A stretch of 64,000 nt of DNA from Flavobacterium aquidurense (lineage in GTDB: Bacteria > Bacteroidota > Bacteroidia > Flavobacteriales > Flavobacteriaceae): assembly GCA_900107365.1 (NCBI GenBank), contig FNPS01000003.1, positions 434,001-498,000 of the forward strand, in the 5' to 3' direction. A program made the position numbers and the translations under genes. Under the pieces are notes generated by a model. It worked only from the letters and a program-made list of their open reading frames with translations. It was not told where the DNA came from and did not search any database. This document shows, in pieces, positions 51,515-60,797 of this stretch. Each line of letters opens with the position of its first letter. Position 1 is the stretch's first letter.

Positions 51515-51630
51515 CACACTCAAAAATAATTAAATTTTTAAACAAAAAAGAGTAGCCTTTGTTTACACCTTTTTCTAACCATGGAAAAGCTTCAAAATAA
51601 AATTGCTCTAAACAATAAATAAAAGAAAAG

Positions 51631-51882
51631 ATGAAAAAAGGAATTCACCCAGAAAATTACAGATTAGTTGCATTTAAAGACATGTCAAATGACGAAGTTT
51701 TTATTACTAAATCTACTGCAGATACAAGAGAAACAATTGAAGTTGACGGAGTTGAGTATCCAGTTGTAAAAATGGAGATTTCTAGAACATCTCACCCTTT
51801 TTATACTGGTAAATCTAAACTTATCGATACTGCAGGACGTATTGACAAGTTCAAAACTAAATATGCAAAACACGCTAAATAA
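51631..51882 (+). CDS. rpmE2: 50S ribosomal protein L31, type B
   Basis: The 83-aa protein starts [20 protein letters not shown] and ends in [20 protein letters not shown], the type B form. It has no CxxC motifs, so it is the zinc-free paralogue; in other bacteria this form replaces zinc-binding L31 when zinc is scarce. It may be the only copy in this organism. It has its own promoter and terminator. Confidence 0.96.
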   Translation: MKKGIHPENYRLVAFKDMSNDEVFITKSTADTRETIEVDGVEYPVVKMEISRTSHPFYTGKSKLIDTAGRIDKFKTKYAKHAK

Positions 51883-51903
51883 TAATAGCTGTTTTATTCA
51901 TAC

Positions 51904-51930
51904 AAAAGCCTTCCAATTTGGGAGGCTTTT
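51904..51930 (+). terminator. Terminator of the L31 gene
   Basis: AAAGCCTTCC and GGGAGGCTTT pair around AATTT, with a T-run after it, 22 bp past the stop. Confidence 0.8.
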
Positions 51931-51945
51931 TTTGTGTTGTAAAAT

Positions 51946-52084
51946 TTAACCGCAAAGTGCGCAAAGATTTTTTGTCTGGCACTATGTTGGAAAAATACAA
52001 AGTTCAAAGCTTTATAAATTTAGCTTTGCGAACTTATTTTTTTTTAAAACTTAATTATAAAAACTTTGCGCGCTTTGCGGTTAA
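51946..52084. repeat. Nested inverted repeat of CGCAAAG words
   Basis: TTAACCGCAAAGTGCGCAAAG pairs with its complement at 52061-52084 (24-bp arms, two mismatches). An inner imperfect hairpin AAGTTC.AAAGCT / AGCTTTGCGAACTT lies between. No gene. Confidence 0.8.
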
Positions 52085-52185
52085 ATGATCATCAATATAA
52101 AATCACAATATTACTGCTAACCAAAAAAAACAATTATTTTCTTATTTTGAATAAAGGGCTTTTTAATCAAACCCATAAATATTTG

Positions 52186-52193
52186 TAACTTTG
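52186..52193 (+). promoter_or_regulatory. -7 element for the GlmU-like gene
   Basis: TAACTTTG matches TAnnTTTG, 48 bp before the ATG at 52242. No good -33 TTG. Confidence 0.4.
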
Positions 52194-52241
52194 GCCTCGA
52201 TAACCAAATCAAGATTTTAACAAGTACCAAATATTTTATTT

Positions 52242-53417
52242 ATGAATTACATTCTTTTTGACGGTCCCGTTCGGAATGCCTTATTACCTTTTACATTTAC
52301 AAGACCAGTGGCCGATATATTAATCGGAATAATGACTATTCGTCAAAAATGGGAAGCGCGTTTAGGTTCTACTATAACCACTATTACAGAGGATTATCTG
52401 TCTGTAAAATTTCCGATGGTGGAAATGGAAGAAAATGTAATGATCAATGCTGCGTATTTGCCAAATGATGTGCTTGCTGAAATGGTTTCTGATTTAAAAG
52501 AAAATCAGGCCATTTTTAAAGGAGAAGATGTAATTGCTTTTTTTACAACTGAAAATCAGGAAGAGGTTGATTTCGATTCGTATGAAATCATCCAATATAA
52601 TGACGATTGTTTGACAGTTGAACATACCTGGGATATTTTTTCTAAAAATGATGCTGCCATTCGTGCAGATTTTGCTTTCTTGACAGAAGACAGAAAATCA
52701 CAGCCAATTCCAAAAAGTGTAAATGTTATTGCTCCTGAGAATGTTTTTATTGAAGAAGGAGCAAAATTAGAGTTTGTAACGCTGAATGCTTCAAATGGTC
52801 CTATATATATAGGTAAGAATTCCGAAATTATGGAAGGAACCGTAATTCGCGGCCCTTTTGCTTTATGCGAAAATGCGATGGTAAAAATGTCAGCTAAAGT
52901 TTATGGAGCGACAACCGTTGGACCTGGATCACGTATTGGAGGAGAGGTTAAAAACTCAGTTCTTTTTGCCAATTCAAATAAAGGACATGAAGGTTTTCTG
53001 GGAGACTCTGTTTTAGGAGAATGGTGTAATATTGGTGCAGACAGTAATAATTCGAACCTGAAAAATAATTACGAAGAAGTAAAGTTATGGAGTTACGAAA
53101 CAGAAGGTTTTGCTAAAACCGGACTTCAGTTTTGTGGTTTGATGATGGGAGATCACAGTAAATGTGGAATCAATACGATGTTTAATACAGGAACTGTAGT
53201 AGGAGTGAGCACTAATATTTTCGGAAGTGGTTTTCCTCGCAATTTTGTTCCGAGTTTTTCCTGGGGCGGTGCGGCAGGATTTACAACTTATGTAACTAAA
53301 AAAGCTTTTGAAACTGCAAAACTTGTTATGGGACGCAGAAATATAGATTTTAATGAAACAGAATCAGCGATCTTAGAGCACATTTTTGAAGAAACGAAAA
53401 AATGGAGAAAGGATTAA
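52242..53417 (+). CDS. GlmU-family sugar nucleotidyltransferase-like protein
   Basis: The 391-aa protein begins NYILFDGPVRNALLPFTFTRPVADI and has a C-terminal left-handed beta-helix with GPIYIGKNSEIMEGTVIRGPFALCENAMV and KCGINTMFNTGTVVGVSTN. This is the Bacteroidota form of a GlmU-like protein: a nucleotidyltransferase-like N-half without an obvious active site, and hexapeptide repeats. Its substrate is unknown, probably envelope-sugar metabolism. It is separate from the true GlmU. Confidence 0.85.
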   Translation: MNYILFDGPVRNALLPFTFTRPVADILIGIMTIRQKWEARLGSTITTITEDYLSVKFPMVEMEENVMINAAYLPNDVLAEMVSDLKENQAIFKGEDVIAFFTTENQEEVDFDSYEIIQYNDDCLTVEHTWDIFSKNDAAIRADFAFLTEDRKSQPIPKSVNVIAPENVFIEEGAKLEFVTLNASNGPIYIGKNSEIMEGTVIRGPFALCENAMVKMSAKVYGATTVGPGSRIGGEVKNSVLFANSNKGHEGFLGDSVLGEWCNIGADSNNSNLKNNYEEVKLWSYETEGFAKTGLQFCGLMMGDHSKCGINTMFNTGTVVGVSTNIFGSGFPRNFVPSFSWGGAAGFTTYVTKKAFETAKLVMGRRNIDFNETESAILEHIFEETKKWRKD

Positions 53418-53590
53418 TTAGATAATTAGTCAATGTGCCAATTAGATAATTTTAGCAAGCCCGACAGGTTTTTAAAGCCTGTCGGGTTTTGTTTTGTTAT
53501 GAATTTAAAAATTATTTAATTGGCGCATTGGCACATTATCTAATCCTTGAAATTATCTAATTATCTAATTGCCAAATTATCTAATTAATC
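53411..53590. repeat. Nested inverted repeat around a terminator
   Basis: Words such as ATTAGATAATTAG and AATGTGCCAATTAG (53411-53454) are mirrored by AATTGGCGCATTGGCACATT and further copies (53519-53590). The terminator at 53460-53486 lies inside, and the -33 TTG of the ABC-F promoter lies in the right arm. Confidence 0.8.
53460..53495 (+). terminator. Terminator of the GlmU-like gene
   Basis: CCCGACAGG and CCTGTCGGG pair around TTTTTAAAG and are followed by T-rich sequence. Confidence 0.85.
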
Positions 53591-53598
53591 TATCTTTG
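53569..53598 (+). promoter_or_regulatory. Promoter of the ABC-F gene
   Basis: TTG (53569-53571) and TATCTTTG (53591-53598) are 19 bp apart, a full match to the Bacteroidota consensus, with the ATG at 53661. Confidence 0.75.
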
Positions 53599-53660
53599 CA
53601 CCACGAAAAAATAGGTAGTCAAATAAACGATTAACCGATTAAACAAATTCACAGAGAGTA

Positions 53661-55295
53661 ATGATTACAGTTAACGATATTTCGGTTCAGTTTGGTGGAA
53701 CTACATTATTTAGCGATGTTTCTTTTGCTATAAATGAAAATGATAAAATTGCCCTTATGGGTAAAAATGGTGCGGGAAAATCGACACTTCTAAAAATAAT
53801 TGCTGGTCAAAGCAAACCTTCTACCGGAAGTATATCGACTCCAAAAGATGCTGTTGTGGCTTACTTGCCTCAGCATTTATTGACTAAAGACGGTGCTACT
53901 GTAATGGAAGAAGCGTCAAAAGCTTTTGGTGAGATTTTTAAAATGAAAGCTGAAATTGACGAAATCAACGAGCAATTAACTGTTCGTACTGATTATGAAA
54001 GTGATGCTTATATGAAGTTGATTGAAAGAGTTTCGGACTTAAGCGAGAAATTTTATGCAATCGAGGAAGTGAATTACGAAGCTGAAGTAGAGAAAATTTT
54101 AGTTGGTTTAGGTTTTGAACGTGAGGATTTTACTCGTCAGACTTCTGAGTTTTCAGGAGGATGGAGAATGCGAATCGAGCTGGCAAAAATCCTTTTGCAA
54201 AAACCGGATTTAATTTTGCTGGATGAGCCAACCAACCATATGGATATCGAAAGTATTCAGTGGTTAGAGGAGTTTTTGCTAAATCAGGCTAAGGCTGTTG
54301 TGGTGATTTCGCATGATAGAGCTTTTGTAGATAATATCACCAATCGTACCATTGAGGTTACAATGGGAAGGATTTACGATTATAAGGCGAAGTATTCTCA
54401 TTATTTAGAATTAAGAAAAGACCGTCGTATACACCAACAAAAGGCATATGATGAGCAACAAAGAATGATTGCTGATAACAGGGCTTTTATTGATCGTTTT
54501 AAAGGAACATTTTCTAAAACAGATGCAGTTCAGTCTCGTGTTAAAATGCTTGAAAAGTTAGTTATTGTTCAGGTTGATGAAGTAGATAATTCGGCATTAA
54601 AATTAAAATTCCCGCCAGCAGCACGTTCAGGGCAATATCCTGTTGTGGTAAAAGATTTGTCTAAATCGTACGGAGATCATGTGGTTTTTAAAGATGCTAA
54701 TATTGTTATTGAAAGAGGACAAAAAGTAGCCTTTGTTGGTAAAAATGGTGAGGGAAAATCGACTATGATCAAAGCGATCATGAAAGAAATTGGTATCGAT
54801 GAAGGAAGTGTTGATATTGGTCACAATTCTCAAATTGGATATTTTGCGCAAAATCAGGCTTCGTTATTAGATGAAAATGCTACGATTTTTGAAACGATTG
54901 ATAATATTGCTGTTGGTGACGTTAGAACGCAGATTAAAAATATTTTGGGCGCTTTTATGTTTCAGGGTGATGATATTACCAAAAAAGTAAAAGTACTTTC
55001 CGGAGGAGAAAAAACCCGTTTGGCAATGATTAAATTATTATTAGAACCGGTAAACTTATTAATTCTGGATGAGCCTTCGAATCACCTTGATATGAAAACT
55101 AAGGATATTATCAAAGACGCGTTGCGTGATTTTGACGGAACATTAATTTTGGTTTCTCACGACCGTGATTTCCTTGACGGATTAGCAACGAAAGTTTTTG
55201 AATTTGGAAACAAAAGAGTAAAAGAACATTTTGAAGATGTTGCTGGTTTCTTGGCACATAAAAAAATGGATTCTATGAAAGAGATCGAAAAATAA
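53661..55295 (+). CDS. ABC-F family ATPase
   Basis: The 544-aa protein has two ATPase domains in tandem: ALMGKNGAGKSTLLKIIAG and ILLDEPTNHMDIESIQWLE in the first, VAFVGKNGEGKSTMIKAIM and LLILDEPSNHLDMKTKDII in the second, with LSGGEKTRL signatures. No membrane segment is present, and a linker (EFLLNQ...RDKRRIHQQKAYDEQQ) lies between the domains. ABC-F proteins act on the ribosome in translation control or antibiotic protection. It looks most like the housekeeping YbiT-type rather than resistance factors. Confidence 0.93.
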   Translation: MITVNDISVQFGGTTLFSDVSFAINENDKIALMGKNGAGKSTLLKIIAGQSKPSTGSISTPKDAVVAYLPQHLLTKDGATVMEEASKAFGEIFKMKAEIDEINEQLTVRTDYESDAYMKLIERVSDLSEKFYAIEEVNYEAEVEKILVGLGFEREDFTRQTSEFSGGWRMRIELAKILLQKPDLILLDEPTNHMDIESIQWLEEFLLNQAKAVVVISHDRAFVDNITNRTIEVTMGRIYDYKAKYSHYLELRKDRRIHQQKAYDEQQRMIADNRAFIDRFKGTFSKTDAVQSRVKMLEKLVIVQVDEVDNSALKLKFPPAARSGQYPVVVKDLSKSYGDHVVFKDANIVIERGQKVAFVGKNGEGKSTMIKAIMKEIGIDEGSVDIGHNSQIGYFAQNQASLLDENATIFETIDNIAVGDVRTQIKNILGAFMFQGDDITKKVKVLSGGEKTRLAMIKLLLEPVNLLILDEPSNHLDMKTKDIIKDALRDFDGTLILVSHDRDFLDGLATKVFEFGNKRVKEHFEDVAGFLAHKKMDSMKEIEK

Positions 55296-55316
55296 TCTCT
55301 CAGTCTGTATAAAACG

Positions 55317-55346
55317 AAAAAGCACAAGTTAATTCTTGTGCTTTTT
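55317..55346 (+). terminator. Terminator of the ABC-F gene
   Basis: AAAAAGCACAAG and CTTGTGCTTTTT pair perfectly around TTAATT. Confidence 0.85.
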
Positions 55347-55372
55347 TTATTTAGTGGAGAGAAATTGTGAAA

Positions 55373-55678
55373 TTAAATTCTAATTCCCGGAGGAAGTAAT
55401 TCCTTGTACTTTGGGTTTTTCTTGATAAAAAGTACAATTTTTGGATGAATTGGCATTAGTTTGAACTTCTTTTCAATGACAATTTCCATGATGCTTTTGA
55501 GTAACGCATTAATCAATTCTTGATTTTCAAAACCTTCGGGAGTGTTAATTTTGGTTAGGAAAATTTTCTTTTCCTGAAATGAGTACTCAACAGAAATTAG
55601 TCCTTCAGGGGTTATGGTCTCAAATTGTCTTGCGAAAGTGTTGTCTTTGATTTCCATAATTGTTTCAATAGGTTCCAT
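55373..55678 (-). CDS. Hypothetical protein, 101 aa
   Basis: A 101-aa protein beginning MEPIETIMEIKDNTFARQFET. Short alternating strands (LISVEYSFQEKKIFLTKI) are followed by a helix (NQELINALLKSIMEIVIEK) and a short tail ending in KELLPPGIRI. No signal peptide or membrane segment. It is not a recognised family. It converges with the ABC-F gene and stands alone. Codon use looks ordinary for the chromosome. Confidence 0.6.
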   Translation of the reverse strand: MEPIETIMEIKDNTFARQFETITPEGLISVEYSFQEKKIFLTKINTPEGFENQELINALLKSIMEIVIEKKFKLMPIHPKIVLFIKKNPKYKELLPPGIRI

Positions 55679-55959
55679 AATTTGACATGTTTTTGTAGGT
55701 TAAAAATGTTAATATAGATTAGGGTTTTAACTCGTTCAAAATTCTTTTAAAGAAGATCGAATGCGAATTATTTGGCATACAAAGGTAATCATTTGATTCT
55801 CAATATGAAATTATTTTTTTAAGTGACCGCGTAATACTGTTTTTGTAATTTTATTTGTTTTAATATCGAATTATGGTGTAAGATTTGCTGTGCATATTAG
55901 TAAAAAAAGTAAATTTAGCTTGAAATTAAAAACCGTAATTAAAATTCCTTTTCTACCAA

Positions 55960-56619
55960 ATGAGTAAAATTCCTGTATATTTTATGCCTGGTTTGGCAGC
56001 AAGCTCAACCATTTTTGAAAGAATTAAATTAGATGAATCTGTTTTTGAAATGTGTTTGTTGGAGTGGGAGATTCCAAATCCTAAAGAATCATTATCTGAT
56101 TATGCACTGCGAATAACCAAAAACATCAAACATGAAAATCCGGTTTTGATTGGTGTTTCTTTTGGTGGAATTCTGGTTCAGGAAATGGCAAAACATATTC
56201 AGGTTCGGAAAATAATCATTATTTCGAGTGTTAGAAGTAATACGGAATTCCCAAGAAGAATGAAAATCGGAAAAACTACAAAAGCTTATAAGCTCATTCC
56301 GATGAAGTTAATTTTGAATATTGAAAACCTTGCGAAATATTCTTTTGGGGAAAAAATCAATAAACGTATTAAGCTGTATGAAAAATTTCTTGCGATGCGA
56401 GATCTTAATTACCTGCAATGGGCTGTTGAAAATGTTATTTTATGGGATAGAGATCAGCGTGATGAAAATGTAATTCATATCCATGGCGATAAGGATGATG
56501 TTTTTCCTATAAAATATATCAAAAGTTGTATTATCGTAAAAGGAGGAACACATGTTATGATTCTGAATAAATACAAATGGCTGAATGAGAATTTGCCTTC
56601 GATTATATTGGAAGATTAA
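55960..56619 (+). CDS. Alpha/beta hydrolase
   Basis: The 219-aa protein starts IPVYFMPGLAASSTIFERI and shows the nucleophile elbow IGVSFGGILVQEMAKH (GxSxG), the acid in IHIHGDKDDVFP, and the His in VKGGTHVMIL, a complete catalytic triad. There is no signal peptide, so it is cytosolic. The substrate is unknown. Start is clear, with no in-frame upstream ATG nearby. Confidence 0.88.
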   Translation: MSKIPVYFMPGLAASSTIFERIKLDESVFEMCLLEWEIPNPKESLSDYALRITKNIKHENPVLIGVSFGGILVQEMAKHIQVRKIIIISSVRSNTEFPRRMKIGKTTKAYKLIPMKLILNIENLAKYSFGEKINKRIKLYEKFLAMRDLNYLQWAVENVILWDRDQRDENVIHIHGDKDDVFPIKYIKSCIIVKGGTHVMILNKYKWLNENLPSIILED

Positions 56620-56661
56620 GATTTTTAAGCAGTTAAAAAAATAAACCTTCTTGTGAAAATG

Positions 56662-56762
56662 AGCGCCCTAGCCCCGATGGGAGGGAAAATCCTTTTGTGC
56701 CGGTCCCGATAGCTATCGGGAGGCGCAAAAGATTGGAAGGAACAGCGGGATCAGCTTCTAAA
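56662..56762. repeat. Dispersed hairpin element, copy 3 (reverse orientation)
   Basis: Reverse-complemented, it reads CCCGCTGTTCCTTCC, AATCTTTTG, a variable hairpin containing CCCGATAGCTATCGGG, then CAAAAGGATTTTCCCTCC, CATCGGGGCTAGGG. It matches copies at 22790 and 49805 outside the loop. Confidence 0.7.
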
Positions 56763-56822
56763 AATCTCAATAATTATTCTCAATCAAAAATCTAAAATCT
56801 AAACTCAGCAATCTAAAATAAA

Positions 56823-56859
56823 AAAATCCCAAACGCCATTAATTGGAATTTGGGATTTT
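56823..56859 (-). terminator. Terminator of the DUF2892/TPR gene
   Basis: AAAATCCCAAA and TTTGGGATTTT pair perfectly around an inner CCATTAATTGG palindrome, 23 bp past the stop. Confidence 0.8.
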
Positions 56860-56881
56860 AAATATTGTAATTTAAAGAAGT

Positions 56882-57397
56882 TTAGATTTTCTTCATTTGC
56901 TCTTTCATCATTGTGATTTGTTCTTTCAGTATACCTTGTTTGTCTAATTTCTTAGCTTCATTCAGTAAATTAGTTGCTTCAAGCTTTCTTCTGCGTGACA
57001 TTGCAACTCCTGCAAGGTTTAATTTCGCTACAGCTAAATCCATGTCCATTGATAGTCCAAGTTCGATTGCTTTTTTGAAATGTTTCTCGGCTTGATTTAT
57101 ATTTGTTTGAGATAACATGATTCCGTGAAGGTAATTAAAGTATCCTTGTTGTTTTCTTACTAAGGCAGTTTCCGGATTTTTAATGTAGGTTAGCCACTTT
57201 TTAGCACCTTCAAAGTCTTGTTTTCTTAATTTAAGGAAGGCTAAAAGGATAAATTCGTTTTTAAAATAAAGAAAAATGGGAATTGCAGTCAATAATATAA
57301 GGAAAATACCATTCCCGATATTGCTCTCTGTAAATTGCCAAATGCCAGCAACTACAAGAAGTCCGGCTAAAATAAGTTTAATATTTTTGTTAAACAT
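56882..57397 (-). CDS. Membrane-anchored tetratricopeptide-like protein
   Basis: The 171-aa protein starts with two membrane segments (LILAGLLVVAGIWQF and GIFLILLTAIPIFLYF), followed by a helical repeat domain: GAKKWLTYIKNPETALVRKQ, NQAEKHFKKAIELGLSMDMD and ATNLLNEAKKLDKQ. This is TPR-like, and the front matches the small DUF2892 family. It may hold partner proteins at the membrane; its function is unknown. It is divergent from rpmH. Confidence 0.75.
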   Translation of the reverse strand: MFNKNIKLILAGLLVVAGIWQFTESNIGNGIFLILLTAIPIFLYFKNEFILLAFLKLRKQDFEGAKKWLTYIKNPETALVRKQQGYFNYLHGIMLSQTNINQAEKHFKKAIELGLSMDMDLAVAKLNLAGVAMSRRRKLEATNLLNEAKKLDKQGILKEQITMMKEQMKKI

Positions 57398-57461
57398 AAT
57401 AGATGTATATTTGAGATTGCAAATATAGTAAAATGAATTAAAAATATTTTTATTAAAGTAC

Positions 57462-57491
57462 TTGCCAGAAAAAAAAGTCTTTGTATATTTG
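57462..57491 (+). promoter_or_regulatory. Promoter of rpmH
   Basis: TTG (57462-57464) and TATATTTG (57484-57491) are 19 bp apart, a full match to the Bacteroidota consensus, about 73 bp before the ATG at 57564. Confidence 0.8.
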
Positions 57492-57563
57492 CACTCGGTT
57501 TTAGAATAACGATATTCAAAAACAGAAAAGAGATATTAGATACCATTTTAAAGATACAAAGCA

Positions 57564-57725
57564 ATGAGCAAAAGAACGTTTCAACCATCGAAAAGAAAAA
57601 GAAGAAATAAGCACGGATTTATGGACAGAATGGCTTCTGCGAATGGAAGAAAAGTTCTGGCGCGTAGAAGAGCAAAAGGAAGACATAAATTAACTGTTTC
57701 TAGCGAGCCTAGACACAAAAAATAA
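57564..57725 (+). CDS. rpmH: 50S ribosomal protein L34
   Basis: This 53-aa frame is too short for most trackers but is clearly L34: [19 protein letters not shown], then [20 protein letters not shown] and [15 protein letters not shown]34 is normally 44-46 residues, so the last eight residues are the Bacteroidota extension. It is alone with its own promoter and terminator, not next to rnpA here; in this phylum rpmH is often placed apart from dnaA. Confidence 0.97.
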
Positions 57726-57744
57726 TGTTTGTATAAACATACAT

Positions 57745-57777
57745 AAGGCGATTACTTTTTTAGTATCGCCTTTTTTT
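57745..57777 (+). terminator. Terminator of rpmH
   Basis: AAGGCGATTACT and AGTATCGCCTT pair with one mismatch and are followed by a T-run, 20 bp past the stop. Confidence 0.8.
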
Positions 57778-57871
57778 ATACCTTGTCGGTAAAAAAGCTG
57801 CAACGTTCTAGTTTAGAATACACTACGAATGTTTTTTAAAGTACTTTATATAACTACACAATACAAATACA

Positions 57872-60727
57872 ATGCCTAAAGACACATCAATAAAATCAGT
57901 TTTAATAATAGGATCAGGACCTATTGTTATTGGTCAAGCTTGCGAATTCGATTATGCAGGATCTCAATCTGCACGTTCTATTCGTGAAGAAGGAATTGAA
58001 GTTATTTTGATAAACTCAAATCCAGCGACTATTATGACCGACCCAACTATGGCGGATCATGTATATTTGAAACCATTAACTACAAAATCGATTATTGAAA
58101 TTCTAAAGGAACATCCACAAATTGATGCTGTTTTGCCAACAATGGGTGGTCAGACTGCTTTGAATTTATGTTTGGAAGCTGAAGAAAAAGGAATTTGGCA
58201 GGATTTCGGAGTGAAATTAATTGGGGTTGATGTAAATGCAATTAATATTACCGAAGACAGAGAGCAGTTCAAACAACTTTTAGAAAGAATAAATGTACCA
58301 ACTGCACCTGCAAAAACGGCTACTTCTTACCTTGAAGGAAAAGAAATTGCTCAGGAATTTGGTTTTCCACTTGTAATTCGTCCTTCGTTTACTCTTGGAG
58401 GAACCGGAGCAGCGATAGTTTATAAAAAAGAAGATTTTGATGAGCTTTTAACACGCGGACTTGAAGCTTCTCCAATTCACGAAGTTTTAATTGATAAAGC
58501 TTTAATGGGATGGAAAGAATACGAGTTGGAACTTTTAAGAGATAAGAATGATAATGTTGTAATTATCTGTTCGATCGAAAATATGGATCCAATGGGAATT
58601 CATACCGGAGATTCGATCACGGTTGCACCAGCAATGACTTTGTCTGATACAACTTTTCAAAAATTACGTGACTATGCGATCTTGATGATGCGTAGTATCG
58701 GAAATTTTGCTGGAGGTTGTAACGTACAATTCGCAGTTTCACCAGACGAAAAAGAAGATATCGTTGCGATCGAGATTAATCCTCGTGTATCTCGTTCATC
58801 AGCTTTAGCATCAAAAGCGACGGGTTATCCAATTGCTAAAATTGCTTCTAAACTGGCTTTAGGGTACAACTTAGATGAATTGCAAAATCAAATTACAAAA
58901 TCGACTTCGGCTCTTTTTGAACCAACTCTTGATTATGTAATCGTGAAAATACCACGTTGGAACTTTGATAAATTCGAAGGTGCTGACAGAACTTTAGGAC
59001 TTCAAATGAAATCTGTTGGTGAGGTAATGGGAATTGGGCGTTCGTTCCAGGAAGCATTACACAAAGCGACTCAATCTTTAGAAATTAAAAGAAATGGGTT
59101 AGGAGCTGACGGAAAAGGATATAAAAACTACGAACAAATTATCGAGAAACTAACTTTTGCAAGTTGGGATCGTGTTTTTGTAATTTATGATGCAATTGCA
59201 ATGGGAATTCCGTTGAGCCGTATTCATGAGATCACAAAAATCGATATGTGGTTCTTGAAACAATACGAAGAACTATATACTTTAGAAAAAGAAATTTCGA
59301 ACTATAAAATTTCAAATCTTCCTAAAGAATTGTTACTTGAAGCGAAACAAAAAGGTTTTGCCGACAGACAAATCGCACACATGATGAATTGTCTGGAAAG
59401 TGAAGTACATACTTTACGTATGGAAAAAAATGTGAACCGTGTGTTTAAATTGGTTGATACTTGTGCAGCAGAGTTTAAAGCGCAAACGCCTTATTACTAC
59501 TCTACTTTTGAAGCTGAAATCGAAAAAGCAAATGGTGAGCGTTATGTAGATAACGAAAGTATTGTTACGGATAAAAAGAAAATCATAGTTCTGGGTTCAG
59601 GGCCAAACAGAATTGGACAAGGAATTGAGTTTGATTATTCTTGTGTGCACGGAGTTTTGGCTGCAAAAGAATGTGGTTACGAAACGATTATGATCAACTG
59701 TAATCCTGAAACGGTTTCGACTGATTTTGATACAGCAGATAAATTGTACTTCGAACCGGTTTTTTGGGAACATATTTACGATATTATTCAGCATGAAAAA
59801 CCAGAAGGTGTTATTGTGCAGTTAGGTGGGCAAACAGCTTTGAAATTGGCTGAAAAATTATCGAAATACGGAGTAAAAATTATCGGAACTAGTTTTGATG
59901 CACTTGATTTAGCAGAAGACAGAGGACGTTTCTCTGATTTATTGAGAGAATTGCATATTCCTTTCCCACAATTCGGAATCGCAGAAACAGCTGATGAAGC
60001 TTCTGCCTTAGCAGATACTTTAGATTTTCCATTATTGATTCGTCCTTCTTATGTATTAGGAGGTCAGGGAATGAAAATTGTAATCAACAAAAAAGAATTA
60101 GAGGAGCACGTTATCAACTTATTGAAAACGATTCCAGGTAATAAATTGCTTTTAGATCACTATTTAGCAGGAGCAATCGAAGCTGAAGCAGATGCGATTT
60201 GTGATGCTGATGGTAATGTTTACATCATCGGAATTATGGAGCACATCGAACCTTGTGGAGTTCACTCCGGAGACAGTAATGCTACATTGCCTCCTTTTAA
60301 CTTAGGAGAATTCGTAATGCAACAGATAAAAGATCATACATATAAAATTGCTAGAGCTCTTAAAACGGTTGGTTTGATTAATATTCAGTTTGCGATTAAA
60401 GATGATACGGTTTATATTATTGAAGCAAATCCTAGAGCTTCGAGAACAGTACCTTTTATTGCAAAAGCTTATGGAGAGCCTTATGTAAACTATGCTACAA
60501 AAGTAATGTTGGGTCATAATAAAGTAACTGACTTTGATTTTAATCCGCAATTAAAAGGATACGCGATAAAACAACCAGTTTTCTCTTTCAGTAAATTCCA
60601 TAATGTAAACAAAGCATTAGGACCAGAAATGAAATCGACTGGAGAAAGTATCTTGTTTATTGATGACTTAAAAGATGATCAATTCTATGAATTGTACTCA
60701 AGAAGAAAAATGTATTTGAGTAAATAA
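57872..60727 (+). CDS. carB: Carbamoyl-phosphate synthase large subunit, short form
   Basis: The 951-aa enzyme has both ATP-grasp halves: IIGSGPIVIGQACEFDYAG and RPSFTLGGTGAAIVY in the first, VLGSGPNRIGQGIEFDYSC and RPSYVLGGQGMKIV in the second. It makes carbamoyl phosphate for pyrimidine and arginine synthesis with CarA. It ends at RRKMYLSK, about 120 residues before E. coli CarB; the C-terminal MGS allosteric domain is missing. This is the usual state in Bacteroidota and implies loss of UMP/ornithine control by that domain. CarA is not nearby. Confidence 0.95.
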   Translation: MPKDTSIKSVLIIGSGPIVIGQACEFDYAGSQSARSIREEGIEVILINSNPATIMTDPTMADHVYLKPLTTKSIIEILKEHPQIDAVLPTMGGQTALNLCLEAEEKGIWQDFGVKLIGVDVNAINITEDREQFKQLLERINVPTAPAKTATSYLEGKEIAQEFGFPLVIRPSFTLGGTGAAIVYKKEDFDELLTRGLEASPIHEVLIDKALMGWKEYELELLRDKNDNVVIICSIENMDPMGIHTGDSITVAPAMTLSDTTFQKLRDYAILMMRSIGNFAGGCNVQFAVSPDEKEDIVAIEINPRVSRSSALASKATGYPIAKIASKLALGYNLDELQNQITKSTSALFEPTLDYVIVKIPRWNFDKFEGADRTLGLQMKSVGEVMGIGRSFQEALHKATQSLEIKRNGLGADGKGYKNYEQIIEKLTFASWDRVFVIYDAIAMGIPLSRIHEITKIDMWFLKQYEELYTLEKEISNYKISNLPKELLLEAKQKGFADRQIAHMMNCLESEVHTLRMEKNVNRVFKLVDTCAAEFKAQTPYYYSTFEAEIEKANGERYVDNESIVTDKKKIIVLGSGPNRIGQGIEFDYSCVHGVLAAKECGYETIMINCNPETVSTDFDTADKLYFEPVFWEHIYDIIQHEKPEGVIVQLGGQTALKLAEKLSKYGVKIIGTSFDALDLAEDRGRFSDLLRELHIPFPQFGIAETADEASALADTLDFPLLIRPSYVLGGQGMKIVINKKELEEHVINLLKTIPGNKLLLDHYLAGAIEAEADAICDADGNVYIIGIMEHIEPCGVHSGDSNATLPPFNLGEFVMQQIKDHTYKIARALKTVGLINIQFAIKDDTVYIIEANPRASRTVPFIAKAYGEPYVNYATKVMLGHNKVTDFDFNPQLKGYAIKQPVFSFSKFHNVNKALGPEMKSTGESILFIDDLKDDQFYELYSRRKMYLSK

Positions 60728-60743
60728 TCTCAAATTCTGATAT

Positions 60744-60777
60744 AAAAAAAGCTCCAATGAAAATTGGAGCTTTTTTG
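60744..60777 (+). terminator. Terminator of carB
   Basis: AAAAAGCTCCAAT and ATTGGAGCTTTTT pair perfectly around GAAA. Convergent genes may share it. Confidence 0.85.
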
Positions 60778-60797
60778 TTTTTGTGCAATTCTAAAAT

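Noticed and set aside
53661..55295. Antibiotic-resistance ABC-F protein
   Set aside because: Overall form is of the housekeeping YbiT-like type and no resistance gene context is present.
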